DNA of 64,000 bases from Pseudomonas sp. ACN8 (GCF_002303925.1 NZ_MRCS01000003.1:62001-126000); one strand, 5' to 3'. Counted from the first letter of the stretch, positions 1 to 8,679 are shown. The notes: generated by a model from the letters alone, not told the origin. Numbers and translations are program-made.

Positions 1-661
1 GCGGATTGAGCAACAGCATGCCCAGCAGGTTGAAGGCTTGCTGGGCGCCGGACACGATGACCACCTGATCGGCACTGCAATCAATGCCCCGGGCATCGAA
101 GACGTACTCGGCAATCGCCTCGCGCAGGGCCAGCAATCCCTGTAGTTCGCCATAGCCGAGCATGGCCTTGGTGGGTTTGTGCAGGTGGCGGTTCAACAGG
201 CGCTTCCAGACCGATTGGGGGAACGCATCGTAGGCGCAGTGGCTGGGCAGGAACGAGGTAGGGCTCCCGGTCGCCCAGCCGGCATAGGAAACACCGCGGA
301 AATGATCGCTGCGCAACGACAGCATGGACTGGCTCAAGTCGGACAGGCGAGGGGGCTGGCGCTTGTGCTCATCGTCATCGATACTGCGGTTTTCCCACTC
401 ATGGCCGACATAGGTCCCGGCCCCGGTCCGCGACGTCAGAAAACCTTCGGCAATCAGTTGATCGAACGCATTGAGAATGCTGATTCGCGACAGCTGCAGC
501 TCCTTGCTCAGGGTCCGGGTGGACGGCAGGCGCACGCCTCCCTGAATCCTGCCACCGAGGATCTGTTTGCGAATCTGCAAGTAGAGTTGGCGGTACAAGG
601 GGATGGAACTGGCACGGTCCAGCTCGATACCTGACAACAACAAACCTGCGGAGGATTTCAT
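1..661 (-). CDS. MocR/PdxR-type GntR-aminotransferase regulator (partial)
   Basis: The gene runs leftward and is cut by the window edge, so only the N-terminal ~220 residues are visible. Residues ~15-80 form a GntR-type winged helix (SIPLYRQLYLQIRKQI, then LPSTRTLSKELQLSR and a GAGTYV wing). After a variable linker it enters a class-I aminotransferase fold (LLGYGELQG-like segment, then DQVVIVSGAQQAFNLL). This order defines the MocR family: PLP-binding transcription factors that usually regulate amino-acid, vitamin B6 or GABA/taurine genes next door. The target should lie outside the window or be the divergent side. ATG at 659-661 is the first Met, in frame with the HTH. The family call is firm; the ligand is unknown. 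Confidence 0.85.
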   Translation of the reverse strand, partial: MKSSAGLLLSGIELDRASSIPLYRQLYLQIRKQILGGRIQGGVRLPSTRTLSKELQLSRISILNAFDQLIAEGFLTSRTGAGTYVGHEWENRSIDDDEHKRQPPRLSDLSQSMLSLRSDHFRGVSYAGWATGSPTSFLPSHCAYDAFPQSVWKRLLNRHLHKPTKAMLGYGELQGLLALREAIAEYVFDARGIDCSADQVVIVSGAQQAFNLLGMLLLNP

Positions 662-989
662 TTTTGGTTCGTCTGGATGAAGTGTGGTTTGGCCTGAATT
701 GCCGTCAGGCACCCGGGTGCGAAAGGGTATCGAGGGGTGCTGGATAAGTCATCCACCACAGCGTCACAATGATAGGGCTGCTGAGTACGGCATTGCACTA
801 ACCGATCTTGTCATGGTCCATACACCTCGCTCGACCCTCGGCCGTCGTACCCACCGGCCCGCATCGATAACTTGATCAAGGACAGCGAAAGCATGAACGC
901 CGCCACATAGTCAGTAACGCCCTCCACCCGGTTCCGTGAATCGGGCCCGCCGTACGTTTACCCCTCAATTCCTTTCGAAGATTTAACCC
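662..989. other. Intergenic gap between divergent mocR and nuclease genes
   Basis: These 328 bases separate two divergent genes and must hold both promoters. A 63-codon rightward frame inside (from 684) has no ribosome site, no hydrophobic or motif content, and looks random. No RNA gene, repeat or convincing operator was seen. Confidence 0.5.
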
Positions 990-1862
990 ATGTACCTACG
1001 CAAAATTGCAGTTGGGCTGTCGGCCCTTGTTTTGCTCTCGTCCGGGGCACAAGCCCGCAGTCTGCTGGACATCCTCAAGCCACCCACCGCGCAACATGAG
1101 CAAACGTCCCGCTCCGGCTCGATCAGCCGGAACGCGGCACTGGACCTCTATTCAAGCAAACAGAAACAGGCCTCGTTTGATGGCTGCGCCGATCTGTTCC
1201 CGGCAGCGAAACCGATCAACACGGCCACAGTGCCTGCATCGATGAAACCCCTGGCGCTGTGTTCCGACAACTTCGCGGTGCTGTACTCGCAAACCAGCAA
1301 GACCCCGCTGGTGGTGGTCGAGCGCCTGAATGCCGCCCAGTTGCAGGATGCCAAAGGGGAGGAGCGCACCAATCAATTCTACCCGGACCCACGCATTCCC
1401 AAGGGAGGGCGCGCCGAGTTGAGTGACTACCGCAGCCAGCATCCGGCCGTGGACCGTGGCCATCAATCCCCGGTAGCCGATGCCCCGAGCCCCAAGGCCA
1501 TGGCCCAATCCTTTGCGCTGTCGAACATGGTGCCGCAAGACCCGACCAACAACCGCAAGATCTGGAGCAAGGTCGAGTCTGATGTGCGCAAGTTTGCCAA
1601 GCGCGCCGATGGCAATGTGTTTGTCTTCACCGGCCCGCTCTTTGATCCCGGCTACTCGACCATCGGAGACAACCAGGTCTGGGTGCCGAGCCGCCTGTTC
1701 AAGTTGGTATACGACGCATCGTCCAAACGTGCCTGGGCCTACGTGCTGCCTAACGCAGAAACCCGTATTCAGAAACCCATGGACTATGAAACGTTCGTGA
1801 AGAGTACCGGGCTCAAGCTGCTCGGGAACCTGCCCGTCACCGGTTCGGCCGGGCGTACCTGA
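990..1862 (+). CDS. Secreted DNA/RNA non-specific endonuclease (NucA/EndoG family)
   Basis: This 290-residue protein starts with a Sec signal peptide (MYLRKIAVGLSALVLLSSGAQA, cut near residue 22), so it should act in the periplasm or outside. The Endonuclease_NS fold is shown by the catalytic DRGH motif (in AVDRGHQSPVAD, residues ~152-155) and the downstream NMVPQ segment with the Asn that ligands the metal in this beta-beta-alpha-Me family. A late VFTGPLF strand (~residue 215) is also typical. The family cuts DNA and RNA without strong sequence preference, using Mg. Pseudomonas members may serve nutrient scavenging or competition; that is inference. There is no immunity-like partner beside it. 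It stands alone, divergent from the mocR-type gene. Confidence 0.85.
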   Translation: MYLRKIAVGLSALVLLSSGAQARSLLDILKPPTAQHEQTSRSGSISRNAALDLYSSKQKQASFDGCADLFPAAKPINTATVPASMKPLALCSDNFAVLYSQTSKTPLVVVERLNAAQLQDAKGEERTNQFYPDPRIPKGGRAELSDYRSQHPAVDRGHQSPVADAPSPKAMAQSFALSNMVPQDPTNNRKIWSKVESDVRKFAKRADGNVFVFTGPLFDPGYSTIGDNQVWVPSRLFKLVYDASSKRAWAYVLPNAETRIQKPMDYETFVKSTGLKLLGNLPVTGSAGRT

Positions 1863-1959
1863 TGGCTGGATGAGCAGCGCCCCCAAAACCTGCACCCTCG
1901 ACCAAATGGAACAATCGTTCTTATTTACGCATAGGAATGATTTTTATTTACTTACAAAA

Positions 1960-1978
1960 GATAATCGTTATTATTCGC
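1960..1978 (+). promoter_or_regulatory. Candidate Fur box upstream of TonB receptor
   Basis: GATAATCGTTATTATTCGC agrees with the 19-bp Fur consensus (GATAATGATAATCATTATC) at 13 of 19 positions. It lies about 25 bp before the chosen start of the siderophore-receptor gene, in an unusually AT-rich patch (1920-1995). This is the expected place for iron-Fur repression of such receptors. Confidence 0.55.
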
Positions 1979-2002
1979 GCGATAATTCATACAAAGGTGT
2001 CC

Positions 2003-4126
2003 ATGGTGGCTCGATCGCGCATTTACCCAGCCTCTCTGTCTTTGCTGGGTGTTCTGGTTGTACCTGATCTACAGGCAGAAACGGAGTCTGCTCTAACCCT
2101 ACCGGCAACCGCTGTGAACAGTGAGTACAACGAGCTGAGTTACATGCCGACCGAGAGCAGGAGCGCACTGAAGATCGATGCTCCGCTACGTGATATCCCG
2201 CAAACCGTCAACGTGGTTCCCCAGAGCGTCATCAAGGATCAGGGGGCACGGTCGATGGAGGACGTGCTGAAGAATGTCCCTGGTATCGGACTGTCCAATG
2301 GTGACGGACAGCGCGACCAGGTCACCATCCGTGGATTCAGTGCCATTGGCGACATGTATGTCGACGGCATTCGTGACGATGCGCTGTATTTCCGGGATCT
2401 TTCCAATGTCGAGCGGGTGGAAGTGATCAAGGGGCCGGCTGCGGTGCTCTATGGCCGCGGCTCTTCGGGGGGCCTGATCAACAGCATCAGCAAGGCACCC
2501 AACTTCGCACCCAGGCAGGAGGTCGGCGTCAGTGTCGACAGCGAGGGCGAAAAACGCACTCAGTTCGATGCCGGTTGGGCCGATCAGCAGCACGGCGATA
2601 AGGCCTTTCGTGTGACAGGCGCACTGGAGAACAGTGACACCTACCGGGATGACGGCTACACCGACCGCAAGGCCATCGCGCCTTCGGCCTACTTCAAGCT
2701 TTCGGATGATCTGGAACTGAACCTGGGCGCTACCTATCTGTATGACAAGCGTCTGATCGACTTCGGCATCCCGGCATTCGGCGACCGTCCGGTCGATGTG
2801 GACCGCGACAAGCGCTTCGGTGCCGCCGACCCGGATGATGACTACACCCGCAGCGAAGTGTTCTCGTTCACGGCGGGTGTCGATTACCGCATCAATGACG
2901 ACTTCACCCTGAGCAATACCAGCCGCTACTACCACTACGACCTGGATCGCAACAACACACTGGCTGACTCCAGCCCGACACGTTTCGTCACTGCGCCCAA
3001 TGGTGAGCTGCTGGTGAAACTGAACCGCGGCAACGTACAGCGCAAGGAAGACGGCTGGTTCAACCAGACCGAGCTCAAGCAGCGCGCCGTGCTCGCCGGG
3101 ATGAATCATAACCTGCTCTATGGTGTGGAACTGGGGCGCCAGGTAAAGGATCAGTCCGTATTCAACCAATCCAATGTGGCCAGGGTGCCGGTGTACCGCG
3201 ATGGCCTGGTCGACGTGCCGTTCCAGGCCAATCGGCAAACCGCCAAGGGCACCAACACCCAGGACACCGCCGGCTTTTACGTGCAGGACATGATCGAACT
3301 GGCACCACAGTGGAAGGCTCTGTTGGGTGTGCGTTATGACGTATTCAACCAGGAGTACGCCGATGACCTGACGCACAGCGAACTGTCCCGCACCGATACG
3401 ACCTGGAGCCCGCGAGTCGGCCTGGTCTACCAGCCTGATCAAGTGCAGTCCTATTACGTGTCGGTGAGCCGTTCCTATCAACCCTCCGCCGAGATGTTCG
3501 CCCTGAGTACGACGAACCAGGACCTTGAACCAGAGGAGACCACCAACTTCGAGATCGGCGGCAAGTGGGACCTGCTCGATAATCGCCTGGCGTTGACGGC
3601 GGCGCTGTTCCGCCTGGAACGCACCAATATGAAAACCAGCGATCCGGCGAACCCGACCAAGCTGGTGCTTGCGGGTGAGCAACGCACCGATGGCCTTGAG
3701 CTGACCGCCAGCGGTCAGTTGAGTGACAAATGGCAGGTCTATGCCGGTTACGCCTTTCTGGATGCCGAGATCACCAAGTCCAACAGCTTTACCAATGGTG
3801 TCGCCAACGAAGGCCAGGTACCCACCTTGACGCCGCGCCACAGCGCCAACCTGTGGCTGGTGCGTTCGCTGACCCAAACCTGGCGTGTGGGCATGGGGGC
3901 CAACTATGTCGATGATCGCTATACCGCGCTGGACAACAATGTGGTCATGCCGGCTTACACAACCGTGGATGCCGCGCTGCTGTACAACGAGCCGAAATGG
4001 GACATGGCCCTGCGGCTGCGCAACGTTTTCGACAAGGACTATTACGCTTCGGCGCATGGTTCAGTGGATCTGATCACACCCGGTGCTCCACGGACGCTGG
4101 AGCTGAGCACCAACTATCGCTTCTGA
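2003..4126 (+). CDS. TonB-dependent siderophore receptor, outer membrane
   Basis: An outer-membrane gated channel for a ferric siderophore, energised by TonB. ATG 2003 was chosen because it directly begins a signal peptide (MVARSRIYPASLSLLGVLVVPDLQA). The longer frame from 1937 would place an isoleucine-rich, Fur-box-encoded stretch in front. The mature 707-residue precursor carries a plug domain (residues ~50-160: DIPQTVNVVPQSVIKDQG, RGFSAIGDMYVDGIRD, ERVEVIKGPAAVLYGRG) and then a 22-strand barrel ending in the aromatic C-terminus NYRF. GRGSSGGLIN resembles Fiu/PiuA/FoxA-type catecholate or hydroxamate receptors; the exact ligand cannot be told by eye. No FecI/FecR pair or N-terminal signalling domain is present, so direct Fur control is likely. 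Confidence 0.9.
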   Translation: MVARSRIYPASLSLLGVLVVPDLQAETESALTLPATAVNSEYNELSYMPTESRSALKIDAPLRDIPQTVNVVPQSVIKDQGARSMEDVLKNVPGIGLSNGDGQRDQVTIRGFSAIGDMYVDGIRDDALYFRDLSNVERVEVIKGPAAVLYGRGSSGGLINSISKAPNFAPRQEVGVSVDSEGEKRTQFDAGWADQQHGDKAFRVTGALENSDTYRDDGYTDRKAIAPSAYFKLSDDLELNLGATYLYDKRLIDFGIPAFGDRPVDVDRDKRFGAADPDDDYTRSEVFSFTAGVDYRINDDFTLSNTSRYYHYDLDRNNTLADSSPTRFVTAPNGELLVKLNRGNVQRKEDGWFNQTELKQRAVLAGMNHNLLYGVELGRQVKDQSVFNQSNVARVPVYRDGLVDVPFQANRQTAKGTNTQDTAGFYVQDMIELAPQWKALLGVRYDVFNQEYADDLTHSELSRTDTTWSPRVGLVYQPDQVQSYYVSVSRSYQPSAEMFALSTTNQDLEPEETTNFEIGGKWDLLDNRLALTAALFRLERTNMKTSDPANPTKLVLAGEQRTDGLELTASGQLSDKWQVYAGYAFLDAEITKSNSFTNGVANEGQVPTLTPRHSANLWLVRSLTQTWRVGMGANYVDDRYTALDNNVVMPAYTTVDAALLYNEPKWDMALRLRNVFDKDYYASAHGSVDLITPGAPRTLELSTNYRF

Positions 4127-4146
4127 GTGCAGACCTGAAGTACAGG

Positions 4147-4173
4147 CGCCCGGCATTGTCGGGCGTTTGTTTG
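4147..4173 (+). terminator. Rho-independent terminator after TonB receptor
   Basis: CGCCCG (4147-4152) pairs with CGGGCG (4160-4165) around a 7-base loop and is followed by TTTGTTTG. It starts 20 bases after the receptor stop codon. Confidence 0.7.
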
Positions 4174-4197
4174 GGGGGATTGCCCCTGAAGGGATAG

Positions 4198-4659
4198 TCA
4201 GTTTCTCAGGGGGGGCGCTTTCAAAAAACGCTGTTCATGATCAGGGTCCGGCAACAGGCAGGAGTCGTATTTCCCGAAGAGCCGATAACGATTAAGCGCA
4301 ATGCGGTCGTATGCCCAATCTCGAAGCTTGCGAGGGACGATGCGCAACAGGTTCACAGGGCGCCAGAGTGCGGGAAGCAGGGCGATGATTTCGAAAAAAG
4401 CTTGCGAACGCTCCCAGTAGCGTCGATCGCGGATCACCAGCATGGTGTGGAATTGATCCACGGGCAAACCTGCCCACGCAAGCAAAGCCTGCCCCTCGGG
4501 TGACTGAACCGTCGCCAACCGCAAGCGCCGCTGGCGGTCATGGCGAATCAAGAACCTCACCCAGCCATTGCATAGCTTGCAGACACCGTCGAACAAGACC
4601 ACGGTCTCTCCTGGCTTGAGCAGTGGCGCGGGGGAGGGGAGGATTTGCGAGGCGTCCAT
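4198..4659 (-). CDS. DCC-family thiol-disulfide oxidoreductase (DUF393)
   Basis: This 153-residue cytoplasmic protein has the family signature near its N-terminus: VVLFDGVCKLCNGWVRFLI, with the CxxC-like DGVCxxC core, followed by the ATVQSPEGQ and Y..YD/FGKYDSC elements. The family (YuxK-like) is predicted to be a redox or dissimilatory oxidoreductase; its substrate is not established. The start was taken at ATG 4659 because AAGG lies five bases upstream; the longer in-frame start at 4680 has no visible ribosome site. It is the last gene of a leftward trio with the small exported protein (4710-4916) and the membrane protein (4999-5652), which may be one transcript. Confidence 0.8.
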   Translation of the reverse strand: MDASQILPSPAPLLKPGETVVLFDGVCKLCNGWVRFLIRHDRQRRLRLATVQSPEGQALLAWAGLPVDQFHTMLVIRDRRYWERSQAFFEIIALLPALWRPVNLLRIVPRKLRDWAYDRIALNRYRLFGKYDSCLLPDPDHEQRFLKAPPLRN

Positions 4660-4709
4660 TTGAGCCTTGAGGCCGCACATTTCAGTTAGCCGAGGGGACG
4701 CTATACAGG

Positions 4710-4916
4710 TCAGCCTTTGACGCGGTCGGTTGCCTTGGCCTTGCTTTCAGCGACAGCGCCTTCAGTCTTCTGTTTCTGCGCGACCTGGTAGGTTTCCATC
4801 GAGACTTTCCGGGCCGCTTCCATGCGTGCGAAGGTCTTGTCACCGCCGCCTGTGGCCATGGCCAGAGAAGAAGCGGTCAGAGCGGCAATAACGAAGAGAG
4901 TTTTCATGGATTTCAT
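4710..4916 (-). CDS. Small exported protein of unknown function
   Basis: A 68-residue precursor. The N-terminus is a classical signal peptide (MKTLFVIAALTASSLAMA preceded by MKS), leaving a short, highly charged mature part rich in Lys, Ala and Glu (ARMEAARKVSMETYQVAQKQ and a KAKATDRVKG tail). It is probably a single helix in the periplasm. ATG 4916 is chosen for the GAGGA eight bases upstream; an in-frame extension to 4964 adds no sensible sequence. Similar small proteins occur in Pseudomonas, but I do not recognise a named family. It sits 82 bases after the membrane protein gene on the same strand, so the two may work together. Confidence 0.65.
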   Translation of the reverse strand: MKSMKTLFVIAALTASSLAMATGGGDKTFARMEAARKVSMETYQVAQKQKTEGAVAESKAKATDRVKG

Positions 4917-4998
4917 TTGGGTATCCTCAGATGAGATGTTGATAACAGCTAAAACGTGATTCATTTACTGACGCTGAACGTCCTTGTTCAACCTGGCT

Positions 4999-5652
4999 TC
5001 ACCATCCAGCCAGGGCAGCGTTTCCTGGTGACCAGGTGCCTTGTTCCATGCGCGCTTGAGCGTCTCTGCTTTTTGCCCAGGCAGTGAGCAGTACCATCGC
5101 CCCGAATCCACCGACGATGAGCACCGGATAGGCGGCCAGCAACTCCACCAGCGAGTACTTCCAGGCCAGCGGACGACCCACACCGAGCATGGCGGCATAG
5201 AACCACGACACGGCCGAGAGGGCGCCGGAGAACAGCGCCAGCATGCGCAGGCTGAAGGAAAGTTTGAGCAACGAACCGGCTTTTTTCAGCGCCGGCAATA
5301 CAGCGCTATGCAACAGGAAACCGTTAAAGGTCAACAGCACAACGATGCCGATTTTGGCTTGCAATTTTGGATTGAGGAAATACTCCATCCCTTTGCCGGC
5401 ATAATCGATCCCGACAATGCCAATGCCCGTAATCCAAAGCGCTACAAGTGCAAGTGATACGGTTTTTTGAAGGCTTTCCATGTGCGCGTCATCGTGGTGA
5501 CCTGACGCATCCCCCTTCAGGAGTTGCTTGACCATTGCAATGTCACTGGTCAAAACCAGTCCGATTGCCACACAGCAGGCGATAAGATGAAAATATACAA
5601 CGCCCAAACGCACATATTCCACGGTGGACGAAGAGAACATACTAAGTTCCAT
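4999..5652 (-). CDS. Five-helix inner-membrane protein, family not recognised
   Basis: The 217-residue product has about five hydrophobic helices: FHLIACCVAIGLVLTSDI (~20), VSLALVALWITGIGIVGI (~65), KIGIVVLLTFNGFLLHSAVL (~100), LRMLALFSGALSAVSWFYAAML (~135) and YPVLIVGGFGAMVLLTAW (~175). His residues in the first and third helices recall haem- or metal-binding membrane proteins, but no family signature was recognised. ATG 5652 is preferred over 5682 because AGAGG lies upstream. It heads a leftward group with the small exported protein and the DCC protein; a redox role for the group is only a guess from the DCC member. Confidence 0.7.
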   Translation of the reverse strand: MELSMFSSSTVEYVRLGVVYFHLIACCVAIGLVLTSDIAMVKQLLKGDASGHHDDAHMESLQKTVSLALVALWITGIGIVGIDYAGKGMEYFLNPKLQAKIGIVVLLTFNGFLLHSAVLPALKKAGSLLKLSFSLRMLALFSGALSAVSWFYAAMLGVGRPLAWKYSLVELLAAYPVLIVGGFGAMVLLTAWAKSRDAQARMEQGTWSPGNAALAGW

Positions 5653-5928
5653 GGTTGCCTCTTGATTGTAATGGTGAATCAATTGACTCTCAGCACGGCT
5701 TGATTGGAGTTTGCCGCTGCTGATTTCAATTAATATCCAGCAATTACTATTAATTAATCTTGCGACATGACGCCGCCAAGATAACGGTGAGTTTCTCGAA
5801 TGAACTTTTAGTCATTCGATGATGTCCATTTTCAGGTAACAAAAAACATCATCCGCACTGAGTGCATATGAGGTTTAACTTCCGCTTCTGGGGGGCAGAC
5901 GAGGCCCGGAACGCTATCGACGAGTTGA

Positions 5929-6207
5929 TCAGACAATGCTGGCGGGGTTGGCCGGGCTTGCGCCCCATTCGAGGAAACGAATCTTGTGAACCTCGCCCTC
6001 GCTGTCTTCGTAGACCAGGGTCACCGGCACTATGCCGGTCTTGTCGGATGTATCGGTGCGCTGCAGTACCTGCTTCACATCGATGTCCATTCCGTAGTGG
6101 TAATCGACGGCCGAAACATGCGCGCCGGGCTCTTGCAGGCCGTTCTGGTCGAAGACGCTTGGTGCGAGACTGGAAATCACGGCACTGACAATTGTGGCCA
6201 TGCTCAT
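5929..6207 (-). CDS. DUF2790-like small protein
   Basis: This 92-residue product carries the DUF2790 pattern common in Pseudomonas: an HYGMDIDVKQVL segment, a central valine-rich strand (IVPVTLVYED) and EGEVHKIRFLEWG near the end. Members are usually ~80-residue secreted proteins of unknown function, often responsive to metals or stress. Here the N-terminus (MSMATIVSAVISSLAPSVFDQ) is only weakly signal-like, and the paired cysteines of many relatives are absent. ATG 6207 was chosen over 6276 because AGAGG lies about 12 bases upstream; ATG 6201 is also possible. It is monocistronic, with non-coding DNA on both sides. Confidence 0.65.
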   Translation of the reverse strand: MSMATIVSAVISSLAPSVFDQNGLQEPGAHVSAVDYHYGMDIDVKQVLQRTDTSDKTGIVPVTLVYEDSEGEVHKIRFLEWGASPANPASIV

Positions 6208-6720
6208 TAGGCTGTACCTCTGCTGAAGTTCGCTTGACGGGGACCTAATGTGACACGTCGAGAAGGTGAAGTTCACTTTACCGCGACGAACGCGCCCGCC
6301 TGAAAAGCCTGTAGTGGCTGCAAACTCCCGGCAATTCCCCGCGCTTGACGCCTCTCGACCATTCGTCCTTTAAACCCCGTATTTGTTGGTCAAAGTCCAT
6401 TTTTTGAGGGAGGTCATGACATGTCATGATGGATTTTCACGCAAGGTGAATCCGTGTTTCAACTCAGTCGGCTGAGTCCTCGCGATGCGAACGCCTGCTA
6501 TCTTGCCACGGGAGAAATGTCGGATATTGGACGGATACTGCCCTTTGGCGAGAGGCAGAAAACGACCCAAAGTTGACTGTCGACAAACAGCTGAATCCGC
6601 TCAAGCAAACAGCAATTTTTTGCTCCATGCATTCCTTGCAGGAATACGCCACATAAAATTAATGAATTTTTATTATTGCTGTGTCTGGCGTAGCTTGATT
6701 TCAGGACATGGAGAACCGCC
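6208..6720. other. 513-base non-coding stretch
   Basis: The frames here (for example 79 codons from 6485 and 179 codons leftward from 7037) lack ribosome sites and protein-like composition. The right end is AT-rich (6600-6700) and supplies the promoter of the methyltransferase. Bases 6413-6433 hold a short ATGACATGTCATGAT palindrome-like patch. I recognise no RNA gene or mobile element. Confidence 0.45.
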
Positions 6721-7437
6721 TTGAAATCATCCCCTCTAAACTCAGCTGAAAAATTTGATACCTCACGAGCCAATGAGTACGGACGACAGAGCCGTATTGC
6801 ACTAGCTGGATATGACGCCTGCCAAGACTTGGCTGCGTGCATGTTGGCGGCAAGCCTGGGCAATACAAGTTCGGCAAAAATACTTGTAGTTGGCGCTGGC
6901 GGTACGGCGCAGGAAATTGTTGCTATGGCCAAGCTTGAGCCGGGTTGGCGCTTCACGGCGGTTGATCCATCCGAGCCGATGTTGGAGGCTGCGAAGCAGC
7001 AATTAGAGGCAAACAAACTGCTTGAAAGAACGACCATGCATCCTGGGCAAGTTGAAGACCTGGCAGCAGACGAGTCATACGACGCAGCGACCTTGATTGG
7101 TGTACTCCATCATCTCGATGGAGATGAAACCAAGCGACAAATTTTACGATCCATTCGAGCTCATCTAAAACCGGGTGCGCCGCTGATTGTCGCGGGGAAT
7201 CAATACGCATATGCCAGCCAGCCGTTACTGCTTGCGGCTTGGGGGCAGCGGTGGCGGCAGCATGGAGCCAGCGCGGATGAAGTGAAGGTCAAGCTTGGGA
7301 AAATCCTTCAAGGTGCTGACCCTCCACATTCCGAGGCGGCGGTTCAAAAACTCTTGCATGACGCCGGATTTGGAGACGCTACCCGTTTCTTCAGCAGCCT
7401 TTTCTGGGGGGCGTGGTTGACGTGCAAAGTGGTCTGA
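6721..7437 (+). CDS. Class I SAM-dependent methyltransferase
   Basis: A 238-residue cytosolic enzyme. The Rossmann SAM site is clear: motif I ILVVGAGGTAQEI (~residues 54-66), the acidic ribose-binding strand end FTAVDPSEPMLE (~80-91), and the motif after strand 4 (YDAATLIGVLHHLDGD, ~120-135) typical of UbiE/Methyltransf_25 proteins. The product probably methylates a small molecule; the substrate is unknown. The start is TTG at 6721, preceded by GGAGA six bases upstream; no in-frame ATG lies before the fold. It is monocistronic, next to an AT-rich promoter region and a truncated gene downstream. Confidence 0.85.
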   Translation: MKSSPLNSAEKFDTSRANEYGRQSRIALAGYDACQDLAACMLAASLGNTSSAKILVVGAGGTAQEIVAMAKLEPGWRFTAVDPSEPMLEAAKQQLEANKLLERTTMHPGQVEDLAADESYDAATLIGVLHHLDGDETKRQILRSIRAHLKPGAPLIVAGNQYAYASQPLLLAAWGQRWRQHGASADEVKVKLGKILQGADPPHSEAAVQKLLHDAGFGDATRFFSSLFWGAWLTCKVV

Positions 7438-7540
7438 ACTTGGCTTCGAATGACTGCTTCTGGCCGATTCTGTTGAAAACAGTCGCTCTGCCCAAACTGC
7501 CTGATCATTGACTGGTTAAAACGTTTTTTTTTGCACGCTG

Positions 7541-8065
7541 CTACGAGAAATCCGAGATTGCCGAGGGCAACACTGCGACCATCGGCAGGTCACAGGCCTG
7601 GGCGGTTTCCCAGGCCGCGCGTTCAGAGAGGATTTTCGAGCGGTAGTACGGGTTGTCCTGGTCGTTGTTCCAGCTGCTTTCATCCAGGTGCTGGCCGTTG
7701 TGTCCCACCGCTGCCACGGAGCTCACATAGACCACGCGCCGGACCCCGGCCTCTGCCGCGGCCCGTAGTACATTGCGCGTGCCTTGTACGTTGACGTCGA
7801 CGATCTCGGCCTGCGGGTTCCTCGCCCAGTGCTTGAACACTGCCGCTACTTGATACAGCACGTCCACCCCTTGCAGGGCTTGGCGCAGGGAGTCAGGGTC
7901 CTGCAGTTCGGCGCGTACCACCTGGCAGTCGAGCCCGTTCAGGGCTGCGCTTCGCTGCGGGTCACGGACCCCGGCGCGCACCTGTTGCTCCCGGGCGAGC
8001 AGTGCCCGGATCAGGGTGTTGCCCAGATGCCCATTGGCACCGGTGACCAGCGATAACGTATTCAT
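7541..8065 (-). pseudogene. 3'-truncated NAD-dependent epimerase/reductase remnant
   Basis: The first 174 codons are a good extended-SDR start: MNTLSLVTGANGHLGNTLIRAL (NAD motif TGxxGxxG), the VDVLYQVAAVF strand, VYVSSVAAVGH and the catalytic YYRSK (YxxxK). The frame stops straight after AVLPSAISDFS. Normal relatives (dihydroflavonol-4-reductase-like, ~330 residues) continue with a substrate domain of ~150 residues that is absent. The TAG lies next to a run of eight T/A at 7526-7533, so a deletion probably removed the 3' half. ATG 8065 is correct for the Rossmann start; an in-frame ATG at 8128 is spurious. Activity is unlikely. Confidence 0.75.
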
Positions 8066-8172
8066 GGATTGCCTTATCCGCTGACGGCGGAACCTGAAAT
8101 GGACAAGGCAGGGTAGGGGTTGCCCCAAGGGGCAGAGTCAAGCGCTGGCGTCAGGACCAGGCACTTTGAAGA

Positions 8173-8550
8173 TCATCGTTTTTGTGAAATCACACCACTC
8201 ATGTATTGATTCAAATCGCGCAGATCCTTAACGCTCCATGAGTGCGGCGATAGCTTTACTCCATTCTCACGCAAGGTTCTTGGAATCAAGTCGCCATTTG
8301 GGCGAAGTATTATCGAAGAGACAATCACGCCCGGATAATCATTCAATCGCTTTTTGAAAGCGGACGTTGTCAGATCAGGCGTAGGCGGATTGCTTTTTTT
8401 GGCCAGTGGTCCTGTTGCCTTGAGACCTGTTCCGTGGCACATGCTGCATCGCTGTAGATAGAGATTTTTTCCATTGGCATTATCCGCGAAGGCCAGTGAA
8501 GTTTGAGTCAGCGATAAAATTCCTAGCGAAGCGATGAATAGTATTTTCAT
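8173..8550 (-). CDS. Exported monohaem c-type cytochrome
   Basis: The 125-residue precursor begins with a signal peptide (MKILFIASLGILSLTQTSLAFA) and carries one haem-attachment motif, CSMCH (~residues 35-39), in NLYLQRCSMCHG. An axial methionine is plausible in the C-terminal YMSG. The middle (GPLAKKSNPPTPDL) resembles small cytochromes that act as periplasmic electron carriers or as subunits of periplasmic dehydrogenases. No oxidase or dehydrogenase gene adjoins it, so the redox partner is unknown. AAGGAAG lies about ten bases before the ATG. It is monocistronic, between two gene remnants. Confidence 0.85.
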   Translation of the reverse strand: MKILFIASLGILSLTQTSLAFADNANGKNLYLQRCSMCHGTGLKATGPLAKKSNPPTPDLTTSAFKKRLNDYPGVIVSSIILRPNGDLIPRTLRENGVKLSPHSWSVKDLRDLNQYMSGVISQKR

Positions 8551-8641
8551 TGTTTTTATCTTCCTTGATGGGCTCAGCGTCGATCGGACGCGATCTGGTG
8601 CGCGGGAAAGATATCAGCCGTCGCGTCGGCCCCCAAGCGGT

Positions 8642-8670
8642 CTGATCGACCCTTGGCTTGGGTCGATCAG
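8642..8670. repeat. Perfect 11-bp inverted repeat (hairpin)
   Basis: CTGATCGACCC (8642-8652) and GGGTCGATCAG (8660-8670) form a perfect stem around a 7-base loop. No T-run follows on either strand, so it is at best a weak terminator. It lies just 5' of the cytochrome gene promoter and 3' of the cysteine-hydrolase remnant. Confidence 0.5.
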
Positions 8671-8679
8671 GGGAGTGTC

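Noticed and set aside
684-875. A 63-codon frame between mocR and the nuclease gene
   Set aside because: No ribosome site and random composition.
2186-4057. A 623-codon open frame opposite the TonB receptor
   Set aside because: It is a shadow of the GC-rich receptor gene: no signal, domain or ribosome site, and the receptor reads perfectly on the other strand.
6485-7037. Overlapping frames in the gap and opposite the methyltransferase start
   Set aside because: Low-quality composition; one overlaps the methyltransferase on the other strand.
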